DNA of 51,961 nucleotides, taken from positions 1 to 51,961 of the forward strand of contig KN817626.1 of the NCBI GenBank assembly GCA_000827495.1. Reading direction: 5' to 3'. The notes beneath the pieces were generated by a model. That model was not told where the DNA came from. It made no database searches and worked only from the letters and a program-made list of their open reading frames with translations. How positions within the stretch are numbered: the first letter of the stretch is position 1; every line of letters begins with the position of its first letter. Positions 20,326 to 32,676 of the stretch are shown in pieces. A program made the translations under genes and the position numbers. The DNA is from Hypholoma sublateritium FD-334 SS-4. Its lineage: Eukaryota > Basidiomycota > Agaricomycetes > Agaricales > Strophariaceae.

Positions 20326-21644
20326 CGCGGCGACTGGGGCCGTTGTCGAGTCAAGTTCAGACCTGCCACGCGCAAAAAAGACAGTAAGATTGAGTTGAGA
20401 TTGAGAGGCCCCAGCAAGGTATCAAGAGGTGAGACTCTGGTAAATGGCCCTTACATGAAGCGTGTCCTCGGAAAGAATGAAATGAAGGTTGGTGGACAAG
20501 GAATGGGGTTTCAGCGGATATCTTCTGGTGGGACGTAGATTTTCTCAAAGCCGTCAGTTGTGTCCAGGGTCTACACACGGAGCCTATTGCACCAAAAAAG
20601 GAAACTATTATTAATACCGGACTCAACTCGCGATGCCGTCCAGAACGTTGGAAGATGCGTTTTGTATCACTGACGAGGCAAGTAAAGGGCAGTTAACGTT
20701 GCTATACTTTACCGTATTACTATTTGATACGTCTAATAATTCTTACTTACATAATATAAATATGGGTTCGATTTACTTGAGGTCTTTTTGGTGAAGATAT
20801 TAAGTCAGGAGAATCTGGGGTATGGTGATTTTTTCTGAAAGTACTTACTTGACCGCGAAGAGGCGAAGACAAACTGAAGACGCGACGTGGTTGCGCGTCG
20901 CGACGTGGAGTAAATCACAACAAAGTTCGCGCCAGGTCACATGATTCTGTCATTACCTAATATCGGAGCTCTGTCCGTAATCCGATACTTCGGCCAACGT
21001 TTGGTTCTGCTTTCGTCTTTCATTTGTTCGTTATCCGACGCCAGAACACTCCTATTTGTTATCTCTCAAGTTTTTATGCTGATAGTTACATCGAACCGCA
21101 ATTTTGGCATGTATCTTAGCCCGAGCTTCCAAGCCAGGAGCTCGGGCGAGGACGGAAGAAATAGTGCATTCCAGAACATTGCAACACTCACAAATATAGT
21201 TGGTGTCTGACTCTCCCCCACGGACCACGTTCCTTCCCTACGGCGTTCGAACTTGCTTTGCTTTCATCTTAACGTATCTCTCTGAAGAGGCCGCCGGGAC
21301 CAACAAGCTTTAGAGTTGCTACCAGATCGGTCAGGAAGCTGCATCGCGACTCCTTATACACCACTCATCCAGTCCCCGGTCCCGGTCAGGCCTGAGAATT
21401 GCCACTGGATTCGACCAATCCCTGGGCGTTATATTTGGCCTAAGGTATGTAATTTCCTTTACCGACTGATAACGAACGTAACGTATGCGATCCTAGGGAG
21501 GAAGAACCTGATTCATTAACTGTCGCTTTTCCAGGTAACTCCTTCGCCAGTCATCCCTGCCTCGCGTCCGAACCTGCCCTCCAGAAATCGTTTCGCATAA
21601 AGGCGCGCTAAAGCTCAGCCTATAATTCTCCCTTACGAATCACG
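20326..21644. other. Spacer upstream of the MFS pair
   Basis: No gene supported. At about 20890-20915 the words GCGACGTGG TTGCG CGTCGCGACGTGG give a near-perfect direct repeat of CGCGACGTGG with a palindromic CGCG centre. The leader of the MFS gene may contain an intron (GTATGT near 21443), but I cannot fix a 5' end. Confidence 0.35.
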
Positions 21645-23462
21645 ATGACCGACACTATCGAAATTCGAGACGACGAACGCACGCCGCTGTTGACGAACAG
21701 CAACATTACCTCGGAACGACGGCCTATCACTCCCCTTCCAAAGCTTCAAATCGCCATCGTTCTACTTTTACAAATATGCGAACCGATCACGAGCCAGTCT
21801 ATATTTCCGTACATTAATCAGGTCAGTAGAAACAGCTGCCCAAAGATTCTCGTGCTCATTTCGTGTTGTCCAGCTCATCAGCGAACTTGATATTACCGGG
21901 GGAGACGAACGGAAAGTGGGATACTACGCTGGATTAATTGTACGTTTAATATAACCTTCATCAAAATTTCTATACTCATTCTGTTATAGGAATCCTTATT
22001 CTTCGCCACTGAGGCGTTGACGGTGCTCCAGTGGAGTAGAGCTTCTGACCATATTGGTCGTAAACCAGTCTTATTGATCGGGTTGTTTGGAATTACAATA
22101 TCCATGCTGTCGTTTGGTTTGTCTAGAACGTTTTGGATGTTGGTTATCAGGTAAAGTTTTGTTGGATACGAGTTTGTTTTGTGTACTAAGGATATTCAGT
22201 CGGTGCTTTACAGGACTGCTCAATGGAAACATCGGTATGTCTATTGCAGAATTGCTGCTTCGTAGATTAACCATCCATTTTCTTCCAGGCGTCATGAAGA
22301 GCGTCATGGGTGAACTCACAGATTCTACCAACAGAGCGGAGGGTTTCGCCTTAATGCCAGTTGTATGGGGATTGGGAGCCACAATCGGGTACGTTTGATA
22401 TCTATGAACTGAAGGCTATTATTGACTGTATTCCAGACCATTATTAGGCGGCACTCTGGCACGGCCACATGAGAACTTCCCAAAATACTTCTCAGGTGCC
22501 TTTTGGAAACAGTACCCATATTTCCTTCCTTGCTTGGTACCGTCGTGTTTCGTCTTATTCGCCTTCTTAATCACCCTCGTCGTATTCAAAGAGGTGAGTT
22601 TGACATAAGTCTCTGTCTAGAAGCTCTCAGAGCCAATGATATTTCTATTTTAGACGAACCCGAAGACACATAGTGACCTAAAATCTGGTGTAGAAGACCA
22701 GGATGTCACAAAAACCCGACCTTGTGATCACCCCGTTCCACTCCGCGAACTTCTTGGTGTCTACCCGATTATCCTGTCAGTCTCCAATTACGTCGTCCTA
22801 GCGTTCTTGAGCATCTCCTTTGGCGCGCTCTTTCCCTTATTTTTGGCGATGCCCCTGGAGATAGGAGGTCTACAGCTCCTGCCGCGTACGATTGGCATTG
22901 TAATCGGCGGATACGGCGCAGGCGGTGCGATCTTCCAGGCGTTATTCTTCGCAAAGGTTGTGCGCCGTTTTGGCGAGCGCAGAATCTTCATCGCTGCCAT
23001 CGCCACGTACCTGCCAGTATTCATCATCCTTCCTGTTGCGAACCTCGCCGCACGGAACCTCGGGCAGGAGTCCATCGTTGTATGGGCTTTAGTCGGGCTG
23101 GTCGTAACCATGATGGCACTCAACGATATCGCATTTGGTAAGTCCATGAACCGACATCTGCGATTACGCGCGTTTACTGACTGTCCCATCTTCCATCAGG
23201 CACGATCTTCATGTACATCACATCCTCGGCGCCAAACAAGCGGTCCCTCGGCGCTACGAATGGGCTGTCGCAGACGAGTGTCTCCATCGCGCGTGCCGTT
23301 GGCCCGGCGCTAGCGACTTCGCTCTTCTCGTTCTCGGTCCAGATGAACTTGCTGGGCGGCTATGCGGTGTACGTATTCTTTGCGGCGCTCTCCTGCTTCG
23401 CCGTCGTCCTGTCGACCCGCCTCCCGGAGAAAGTCTGGGACGACCATACGACATCCAATTGA
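21645..23462 (+). CDS. Major facilitator superfamily transporter, copy 1 (480 aa)
   Basis: Eight exons: 21645-21821, 21874-21939, 21990-22150, 22200-22234, 22289-22388, 22437-22593, 22654-23137 and 23200-23462, all GT..AG. The 480-residue product has about twelve membrane spans. It shows the MFS loop 2-3 signature (SDHIGRKPVLLIG), a loop after span 4 (GLLNGNIGVMKSVMGELTD), a central cytosolic loop (about residues 235-265) and a second-half motif SSAPNKRSLGATNGLSQT. This arrangement is typical of the fungal relatives of plant ZIFL (zinc-induced facilitator-like) proton-coupled carriers. The substrate cannot be read from sequence. The N-terminus RTPLLTN is a dileucine-like sorting signal, hinting at vacuole or endosome membranes. 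The next gene has the same exon plan. Confidence 0.92.
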
Positions 23463-24186
23463 AAACGCGCGGCCTGAGCGCTACGCCATCTGACGAAAAG
23501 TTAATCTATACTTAAACGTCTAACTTGGGTGGGCAAGGCAAGCGCTCGTGATTAACCGTGGGAGGCCCGAATAGACTGCGGATAGAGGTGGTCGATCGCA
23601 AGCCTATCGCATTGTACATATCCAGGTACTTCGAAGAGTCTGTCATCTACAATCCCCATCAATTTCGGTGCTGAATTCACTCAGAAGACCTGGTCACCAG
23701 TGTACATGATTCGATAAGGGATAGTAAGAATATAAACCGCTCATCCTTGGACACCACATGATGGCCTTCCTTCCATTTCACCTTTCTTTACTCACAATTG
23801 CACGACGTTCAGTCGTCAGTGGGAAACAAAATCCGCATATATGTGCAACGCGGCGATTCCGATGTCCTCTCTATGCACAACATGTCTGGCTTGTATCGTA
23901 ACATATTGCTAATCTTACAACGCCAAGATTAATAATTGGGTCAGTCTTTTGGACCGTTACTCGAACTCACACACCGCCAATCTTGCCAGGATTCCGCCAT
24001 CGCTGATAATGATCACCCGAATACGTATCAACGCATAAGAAGAGCGAGGTATTTTCGAGGTATCTGACGTCAAGTTCATTTTGGCACGGCCGCATTCCAA
24101 GCGTTTGGTGGAATATAACCGGTATGACCACTTACATTCTAGCGTGCTTCAATATCAGCCACCCTCGTCCTCGCGATCTTTACTTG
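23463..24186. other. Spacer between the two MFS genes
   Basis: No gene supported. An upstream in-frame ATG at 24124 could extend the next protein by 21 residues, but the start at 24187 matches the paralog better. Confidence 0.4.
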
Positions 24187-26065
24187 ATGGACGGCTTTGA
24201 CGAAACTGTTCATGACAGTGAACGAACACCTCTCCTAGACCAGCAGCGCCCCAAGACGAAGACTCCCCTCGACAAGCTCCAGCTCGGCATCGTCTTAGCT
24301 GGCACCATTTGCGAAGCCATCTGCAGTCAATCGATATATCCCTACGTTAATGAAGTAAGTCTTGTCGCCATCCTCCAAGACACTACTATCGATGTTGACC
24401 GCATATCTTCTCCATGTAGCTTGTGAGCACGCTCGATATAATCGGTGGCGACAAAACGAAAATCGGATACTATGCCGGCATGATCGTGAGCACGAGCTCC
24501 CTTCTCTTACAATACGCCGCTAACATTGACTCAGGAATCCCTATTCTTTGCGACGGAAGCGCTTACGGTGTTCCAGTGGAGTCGCCTGTCGGACAACATA
24601 GGCCGAAAGCCGGTGCTTATGATTGGTCTGATGGGCACAATAATATCTATGTTGGCGTTTGGGCTTTCCAAGACGTTCTTGACGCTTGTGATAAGGTGGG
24701 CCATTTATCCCTCATTCCTCTAGACCCGACACAATTAATCTTGAATCTCATCGAAAGTCGGTGTCTATGCGGACTCCTCAATGGAAATATCGGTATTTTT
24801 TTCTGTTCAACAAAGTGTAGTGCTTATTCTTAACAGAGATTGTTGTGTTAGGTGTGATGAAGAGCACTATGGGCGAACTGACGGACAAAACGAATCGCGC
24901 CGATGCCTTCGCACTGATGCCAGCTTTATGGGGCTTCGGCGCCACAATGGGGTGAGCTCTCGACGTAATTATATTCACGACATGGTCTGCTTATATACAG
25001 TTTGCAGACCTCTCTTGGGAGGAACCCTTACTCGGCCAAGTGACAACTTTCCCACAATTTTCACGGGCCAATTCTGGAAAGAATATCCCTATTTCTTGCC
25101 ATGTTTGGCCCCGGCGTCTATCGTCTTCGTTATATTCCTCGTTACCGGAATCTGGTTCAAAGAAGTGCGTTCTCTCCCATGAAAACCCTTCTCTGTGCTT
25201 CTTGATCATACCCTATTCCTGAAAGACTGTCACATCTAAGCCCACCACCTCGCGCTCCGCATCCGCCGAATCCCTCGTTGCCGAATATGATGGCAGTGGC
25301 AAGAATCCAGATGATGCACATATCACACTGTTCAACCTGCTTACCTTCCCTGTCGCCATCTCGATCTCTAACTACATGTGCCTGGCGTTCCTCAACATCG
25401 CAGCGAGCGCCTTGATCCCTCTTTTTTTCCACATGCCCATCGCGCTGGGTGGCCTTGGCCTCGACCCCGTCACGATTGGATACGCCATAGGGGTCTACGG
25501 AATGGGGACAGGAGCCTTTCAGATTCTGTTTTTCGCTAAGCTTGTGCGACGGTTTGGCAATCGGCGTACATTCATTATGTCCATGGGCGCCTTAATCCCG
25601 TTATTCCTTATGTTCCCAGTGATCAGCCTCCTCGCAAAGAGCTGCGGGGTGTTCTGGGGAGTATGGGCTTTGGCTGGTATCCTGATGTGTCTTCTACTCG
25701 TAATGGACACGGCTTACGGTGAGTGAAATCTCATGGTCAAAGCATGATTGTCCATTTATTTTTTTCTTATTCTAGGATGTATCTTCATTTACGTCACCGA
25801 GTCAGCGCCTAATCGACGCTCCCTTGGAGCTACGAATGGTCTCGCACAAACCACAGTATCGACAGCGAGGGCTATTGGCCCCGTTCTATCTACATCTCTC
25901 TTTTCATACTCCATTCGCCACAATATTTTGAGCGGATATGGGGTCTACTTCATCCTAACAGGCCTTTCTTCCCTCGCTTTATTGCTGGCTGCTCAGCTTC
26001 CAGTGAAGACACGGGCGGAAACTAAAGATGAACCTGAAGAAAACAATAGCGACCTTGTTCACTAA
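24187..26065 (+). CDS. Major facilitator superfamily transporter, copy 2 (489 aa)
   Basis: Eight exons: 24187-24354, 24420-24485, 24535-24695, 24758-24792, 24852-24951, 25008-25164, 25226-25718 and 25776-26065. Exons 2 to 6 have exactly the same lengths (66, 161, 35, 100, 157) as in copy 1, proving tandem duplication. About twelve spans; signatures SDNIGRKPVLMIG, GLLNGNIGVMKSTMGELTD and SAPNRRSLGATNGLAQTT; an N-terminal RTPLLDQ dileucine-like signal. The central loop and the C-terminal tail (ETKDEPEENNSD, acidic) differ most from copy 1, so regulation or substrate may have diverged. The substrate is unknown; ZIFL-like carriers export small metal chelators, organic acids or ions. Confidence 0.92.
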
Positions 26066-26490
26066 ATGCGGTCTCCTCAACGCTATAATCGTCAGAACAT
26101 GCATGCTGCATATGCATGCGAACAAAATACCGATCGATAGAAGGATCTGATATTTTACCATTCTGTTCATGGCCATGCCATGTATTCCCGCTCCATTCGC
26201 TGTGTCTTCCTTCGCTTTCTGTTGCGCTTCTTACAAGATGATAACTAAGTCGCCTACCGTTGTTGGTGGAGACGTCCATTGTGCAGCCAGCATCCTCAGA
26301 AAGATTCCTCGGGTACCTGCGGCGAATGAAGGCATCCAGTTTTCCCAATATCTCGTGAGCAACCTTGCCCGAGTTCGGGACAGTGTCCCGGTCAAGTCCA
26401 ATATAAGACGAATTCAGAATATAATACAATGAATACCCCGTCAGACAACGACCTAGTTATGGCTGCGCAATGACGGGGTAATTTAGATAA
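26066..26490. other. Spacer between MFS copy 2 and P450 A
   Basis: No gene supported. Two genes converge here. ATGCATGCTGCATATGCATGC near 26099-26119 is a small purine-pyrimidine alternating patch. Confidence 0.4.
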
Positions 26491-29100
26491 CTATCGCACC
26501 ACCTTCTCTACAAGCAGTGGGAGTTGCGGCGCTTTGTTGCGACTCCCGATGACAACTGGTGTAGTGACTCCCGCCATCTGCCAGAAAATCTTGTCCTCTG
26601 TGGGGTGAAACCGGAACGACTCGATCAGCAACATGAGAACAGCCTCTACAAAAGGATTATCATGAGACTTGATCTTCCGTGAAACAAAATGAAAGCGTAC
26701 TCATTTCGAGCTGAGCGAACTTGAATCCTCTGTGTGATTGCGTTAGATTAGTCGATCGAGGGCATTGCAATGTTCCTGAACTCACATGCAGGCCCTGCCA
26801 CCTGCAAGGAAGGTCAAGCTAAGTGGTAGCATTGAGAATGTGCATCGAGGTACAGGGAAACGTATGTAAATCTCACAGGTGTGAATAGATCCCTGGGAGA
26901 TGGGCGGTGACGACGGAGTCTGGGAGGGGGTTTATCCAGCGCTCCGGCTTCCACTCGTTCGCGTCTGGGCCCCATATCTCGAGATTGCGGTTCGCAGCCA
27001 TAATGCCGAGGTTTACCAGGGTACCTTTCGGAATGGCGAGCTCCCAAATTTCCCTTCCCTCTACATCGCGTATGGGGGTGGAAAGCGGGAGCACAGTGTC
27101 TGCTTGAGTACTAACATATGTGATCCAGAAGTGTGAACGCCCAGCTGAGTAAAGCGTAAAAAAAACGACGTAAGTCCTATTGACCATGGGAACAGGCGGA
27201 TGTCTGATGAGCGTACGCGATTAATATAGTATGTCATGACGGACGTTAATGCCTTACAGCCGCAAGGTTTCCCGGCAGATAGCATCGAGGTAGGGCAACG
27301 AGACTAGGTCATCGTAAGATAGATCACCGCCTCCTTCCCGCGCCTCCGTAATTTCTTCGCGCAGCTTGTCTTGGACAACTTGATTATGGGATAGGAGATA
27401 TAGGATACGCGATAATGCGCTGGAAGTCGTGTCCATTGCCGCAAATATCAATGTTCTTAAATTGATATTCATCAATTACGTCAGAATGTCTGTATGCCAC
27501 TGCAGTCTAAATGCTCACGACATCTGTCCTAAAAGTTCTTCTCGAGTCAGACTATCCTCCTTAGAAGCAGCCATGTTTGCTCGCACTAAGTAACAGCTGG
27601 TACGGTCAATTCTCTCCATCTAGAAATCCAAGATACTCACTGAGAATACTCATGATATCCTTGCCGCGCCCAACCTGTTTGGCTAGAGCTTCGTCCCCGT
27701 TGTTCAGTGCCGCTTTCTTGGCTTCAAATATTTCGATAGAAGTATTGTAGATAACGTCAACAATATCCCGAACCGCATGAAGGTTCTTATAAGGAACGGT
27801 GTCGACCATCCACCGCCGGAATTTTGGTGACCCGACTTTGGACAACGGCAGGAGCACATATGCTGACAGCATATTCAACTTGAACATAGATGGGCTACAT
27901 GAGACATGGGGGTACGGTTAGAAACGGGTCAGCACTATCGTGCAGGTACTAGAATGTGCGACGCACACGAGCTGCTTTGGAGTAAGGGTGCTGCGGCGTG
28001 TTATCTGTTAGAGTATCAAATGAGTATCCCAAGCCGCTCTGCCCGATTAATTCAAGAGCGGTGCGCGTCATCCAGCTCATCATTTCCACCTGACATGTCA
28101 AGTTATACATTCAAATGGTGTAAGGATGTGAAATCGGTCATCGTTACCTGCGGACCATTCTTGACCTCGCTTTCAATGGCATCGCGCAGCTAGAAAATGG
28201 GGATTATTGCCAGTTTCCAGCATCAGACGTGTTGACAATGAACGGACCTTGTACGATACGTCGTAAAACGTGAGCACTGTGGAACAAATCAGATCAGTGA
28301 GTTATTATGGGATGTGTACTTGATCTAGAACTCGCACATTTCGCGCATATGCGCGATAGAGAATACAGGGTTGAGCATCTTACGCTGTTTTCGATGCTGA
28401 TCGCCTGGATAAATATCTTAGAAGAGGTGATACATGTTTGAAGATTTACTGACCAAGAGTTCCCAGCAGTCCTTGGCCGAATATTAGATTGTGTGACCTG
28501 AAAGGCCAATCAGCATTCTGTGGCTACCGTGAACTTGGAATAGGGATTTTCACATAATGACAGCTGGGCTTTCTTCAAAGATATGTTGTTCCTGTGGATA
28601 GCACGTGTGAGTATTTCGAGAGAAATCGAGCATTTCTAGCGTACGGGCCTTAACGAGTATATAGTGCAAAGCTTTCGGGTCGAATATATAGAGTTGATTT
28701 TCCTACTCTGAGTTGGGCAAATAGACAGACATCTGCACGTTATCGGAGACTTACGCCGATGAGTGACTTTATCTTTATAACGCCGCCATCTGCCATCGAC
28801 ACAGAAATATCAACATTGGCCAGAACTCAGTGGACCAAAACTATGATATTTACTTACATGCTTTCGCAATGGAATCGTGATAGGCCCATCCGTCAATGTT
28901 GTAGAAGTCGCCGAAAGAACCTATGACTGATAAGGCGGTACCATGATTTGCATAGCGCTTTTCTCACCAGTCCATATCGATTTGGGGGGCGGGCCTGGAA
29001 TGTTATTGAGCGACGAATTGGCGGAGCGGCTCTTGTAGAGGTTCCAAAGTGCCCAGAATATGAGAGAGCCTACAAGTGCTTGGACCGCGAGGACAAGCAT
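26491..29100 (-). CDS. Cytochrome P450 A with several irregular splice donors (564 aa)
   Basis: Haem monooxygenase anchored by an N-terminal helix (MLVLAVQALVGSLIFWALW) followed by a proline hinge (NIPGPPPKS). Seventeen exons fit the tandem copy B: starts at 29100, 28920, 28789, 28702, 28591, 28497, 28404, 28276, 28189, 28089, 27894, 27585, 27455, 27203, 26818, 26729 and 26645. Diagnostic motifs: I-helix FAAMDTTSSA, K-helix ETLR, PERW segment, and haem loop FLAGGRACIG with Cys503. Compared with copy B, three donors read GC instead of GT (at 28648, 28335 and 27964). A fourth donor is lost, so 63 bases (27173-27111) are read through in frame. One extra intron lies at 28967-28921. No ATG matches the start of copy B; I used 29100. 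It may be functional, drifting, or silent. Substrate unknown. Confidence 0.8.
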
Positions 29101-30059
29101 TTGGATGGGGACCACAAGGAGTGCAGGTACTACAAGATTGCCTGCTCTCACGGGAACTTCTGCCGGCTAATTCACCGCACGCCATTACTAATAGTCGCTG
29201 AGGTGACTTCCCGGTGACTGCTCAGCGGATGGTGGACCGTGGACAAGATGTAACGCTTCGAGTGAGAAAAAAGCCAAAAGAAGCATTTCGGTGCCCGGTC
29301 TCCACCTTTGGCGTCATGTATCTGACGCCGCCGAAATGAAAAGGCCTCACATCTTGCAGATAGGTGACCAGTTATAGAAGACTTGAACGTAAGGGGAACT
29401 CACCAAGTAAGTACATAGTGTGGACCGTGGTCACAGGCGTTGCTTGAAACACCGTATCTCAGCCACGATGCAGCCACGATGTTTTAATCCCAGCCTTTGA
29501 GTACCGATGTTGTACCGATGAGCCACTCCTACAAAGGCTATAATCAGATACTAAGGGTTTAGAGTTAGGACGATTCATTCACGTTCGCGGGTCATATTGC
29601 AGATATTGTCAGAGTCGCTACAAGTCGTCGTAGGTCGTCGTGTCGTCGGACAAAGGTTTCGCGCTCTCCGAGTCGTAGCGCGCGCAACTTAGCATTCCCA
29701 GCCCGTGTGAAGTGAGATGCGGGCGTCTTGGATCATCGGATCATGGAGTAGAACTTGAGTAACGCATATGTATGGTCAGTTGATTCAGAGGGTCAGAGCG
29801 ACTCACCGGGTGCCCCGGGCCGCGAGTCCACTGAGGTTATCCTGTCAATATCCTGTCAATATCCCGTATCATTAACATCAAATAAACAGAGGCTCTCAAG
29901 TATATAACCTTGTTAGATTTCGGGACAATTATCCCCAGAAAATTTCAAGTTTGATATAGGCAGGATGCAGACTAAGTACACTGGATCATAGGCGCTAGAA
30001 AACGATCTGCCTAGGCAATTAAGCCGGGGGTAACTTAGATAACTACTAATATCGCCAAA
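29101..30059. other. Spacer between tandem P450 genes
   Basis: No gene supported. Short duplications are visible: GCAGCCACGATG twice near 29465-29481, several GTCGT/CGTCG units near 29625-29650, and TATCCTGTCAA twice near 29838-29860. These look like slippage repeats. Confidence 0.4.
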
Positions 30060-32643
30060 TTATCGCACTACCTTCTCTACGAGCAGCGGGAGCTGTGGTG
30101 CTTTGTTGCTACTACCGACGACAACTGGCGTAGTGACTCCCGTCATTTGCCAGAAAATCTTATCCTTTGTGGGGTGGAACCGGAACGACTCGATCAGCAG
30201 CAAGAGAACAGCCTCTACAAAAGGTGCTACATGAGATTCAATCTTCCAAAAGATAAAGTGAAAGCGTACTCATTTCGAGTTGAGAGAACTTGAATCCTCT
30301 AAATATGTCATGTCAGATCAACCGATACAGATATACAGCGAACTCACATGCAGGCCCTGCTGCCTCCGATAAACGTCATGCTGGGCGCCAGTGTTGAGAA
30401 TACGTAATAAGACGTTAGGAAACTAATTCTCACAGGTGCGAATAAATCCCCGGAAGATGAGCAGCAGCGACGGACTCGGGAAGCGGATTTATCCACCGCT
30501 CCGGCTTCCACTCATCCGCATCGGGACCCCATATTTCTGGGTTGCGATTCGACGCCAAGATGCCAATGTTGACCAAGGTGCCTTTCGGAATGGCAATCTC
30601 CCGCAGCTCCCGTCCGTCTACACCGCGTATGGGGGTGGAAAGTGGGAGTACAGTGTCTGCCTGGGCGCTTAAAATGTATGATTCAGAGTTATGGACGCCG
30701 AAATCGGAAAGACGACATACGTTCTGTTGACAATAGGAACAGGGGCGTGGCTAATGCGTATGCGCGGGGAATAATATATTAGTGATACTCTGATTCACAG
30801 TGGTAGAGAGCCTTACAGCCGCATGGTTTCCCGGCAGATGGCATCAAGGTAGGGCAGCGAGACCAAGTCATCATAAGATAGATCGGCACCTCCTTCTCGC
30901 GCTTCTGCGATTTCATTGCGCAGCTTCTCTTGGACATCTTGGTTAAGAGACAGGAGATAAAGAATGCGCGACAACGCGCTGGAAGTTGTGTCCATAGCCG
31001 CAAATATCAATGTGCTTAAAATCTGTCAGTATCCCGTTGAAGTCTATACTACTGTATTGCAGATGCTCACGTCATTTGACCCAGCAACTCTTCTCGAGTT
31101 AAACTATCCTCCTTGGAAGCAGTCATATTCGCTCTCACTGAGCGACAGCTCGTTATATCAATCCTCTCTATATATAAATTCAGGGGACTCACTGAGAATA
31201 CTCATGATATCTTTGCCGCGTCCTACCTGGTTGGCTAAATCCTCGTCGCCGTCGTCGAGGGCTTTCTTCTTGCCCTCAAATATATCGATAGAAGTGTTAT
31301 AGATGACGTCCACGATGTCCCTGAGCTCGTGAAGGTTGCTGTGCGGAATGGTGTCTACAATCCACCGTCGGAACTTGGGCGTCCCGACTTTAGACAACGG
31401 CAGAAGCAGATATGCAGACAGCATATTCAGTTTGAACAAGGACGGGCTATAGGGCATCCAGGGCTACGGGTTAGAACTCCTATGCGGGTACCCAAATGTG
31501 CGACTTACACAAGCTGTTTTGCTGCCTTGGAATATGGGTGTTGCGCGGAGTTTTCAGTAAGGGAATCAAACGAGAAACCCAGACCGCTCTGTCCAATCAA
31601 TTCAAGAGCGGTGCGCGTCATCCAGCTCATCAATTCCACCTGGGAGTGGAATCAATCCCAGATATGAAGGGGTGTGTATATATGCAAGAATACTCACTTC
31701 CTGTGGGCCATCCTTGACCTTGTTCTCGATAGCATCTCGTAGCTAAACATTTACACTCAATAAAACTAATGGGCATAAATATTCTATGCAGTGAACTTGC
31801 CTTATATGATACGTCGTAAAAAGTGAGCACTGTGAACCAGATTGGATTAGTCAGATACCCCGGGGTGTTTACTTGACCTAGGACTGACGCATCTCGCGCA
31901 TATGCGCCATTGAGAACACAGGGTTAAGCATCTTACGCTGTTTGCGGTGTTGATCGCCTGAAAAGATATCATAAAAAGATCGGTATAACTTCTAAATTTC
32001 ACTGACCAAGAGTTCCTAGGAGTCCCGGACCAAAAATCAGATTGTTGGATCTAGAAACTCAATCAGTACCCTATCACAATCAATGGTTTAAAATAGAAGT
32101 TTTCACGTAATAACAAAAGGGCTTTCTTCGAAGATATGTTGTTCCTAAAGATAGGACGTCCAATTACTGGGGGAGATTGAGTGTTGCTTACTGCACACAC
32201 CTTGACAAGAATATAGTGCAAAGCTTTCGGGTCAAAGATATAGAGCTGGTTTTCCTAAATGATTCTGGGTTTAGCACCAGATAGATAGTCATCTGCGCGA
32301 TATTCAAGACTCACGCCAATGAGTGCCTTTATTTTTATAACGCTACCGTCTGCAGTGTACAGGAAAAACTGACATTGAATACAGGTAGGCATGCCACATG
32401 TCACAAGATTGACTCACATGTTTTTGAAATATGAGCATGATAGGCCCATCCATCGATGTTGTAAAAGTCGGCGAAGGAACCCGTCCATATCGACTTGGCA
32501 GGCGGCCCCGGAATGTTATTGAGTGACGAATTGGCGGAGCGGCTCTTGTAGAGGCGCCACAGTCCCCAGCATACGAGAGAGCCTGCAAGCGCTTGAGCTG
32601 CGAGAAGAAGCATTTGGAGGTGAGTGGCTCTGGAATACTCCAT
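30060..32643 (-). CDS. Cytochrome P450 B (556 aa)
   Basis: Tandem paralog of P450 A with 17 exons. Starts, reading down the minus strand: 32643, 32349, 32254, 32144, 32050, 31957, 31829, 31742, 31639, 31446, 31137, 31014, 30750, 30667, 30380, 30298 and 30214. Shows a membrane anchor (MLLLAAQALAGSLVCWGLW), proline hinge (NIPGPPAKS), C-helix WxxxR-equivalent region LGDQHRKQRKML, I-helix FAAMDTTSSA, K-helix ETMR, PERW, and haem loop FIGGSRACIG with Cys495. Length and motifs indicate an intact microsomal P450 of a basidiomycete-expanded family; I cannot assign the CYP number or substrate. All donors are GT except a GC donor (AAG then GCAAGT) at 31800. An in-frame ATG at 32676 would add 11 residues before the anchor. 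Confidence 0.9.
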
Positions 32644-32676
32644 GATGTGGAGGTATATATGTTGGCCGCCTCTCAT

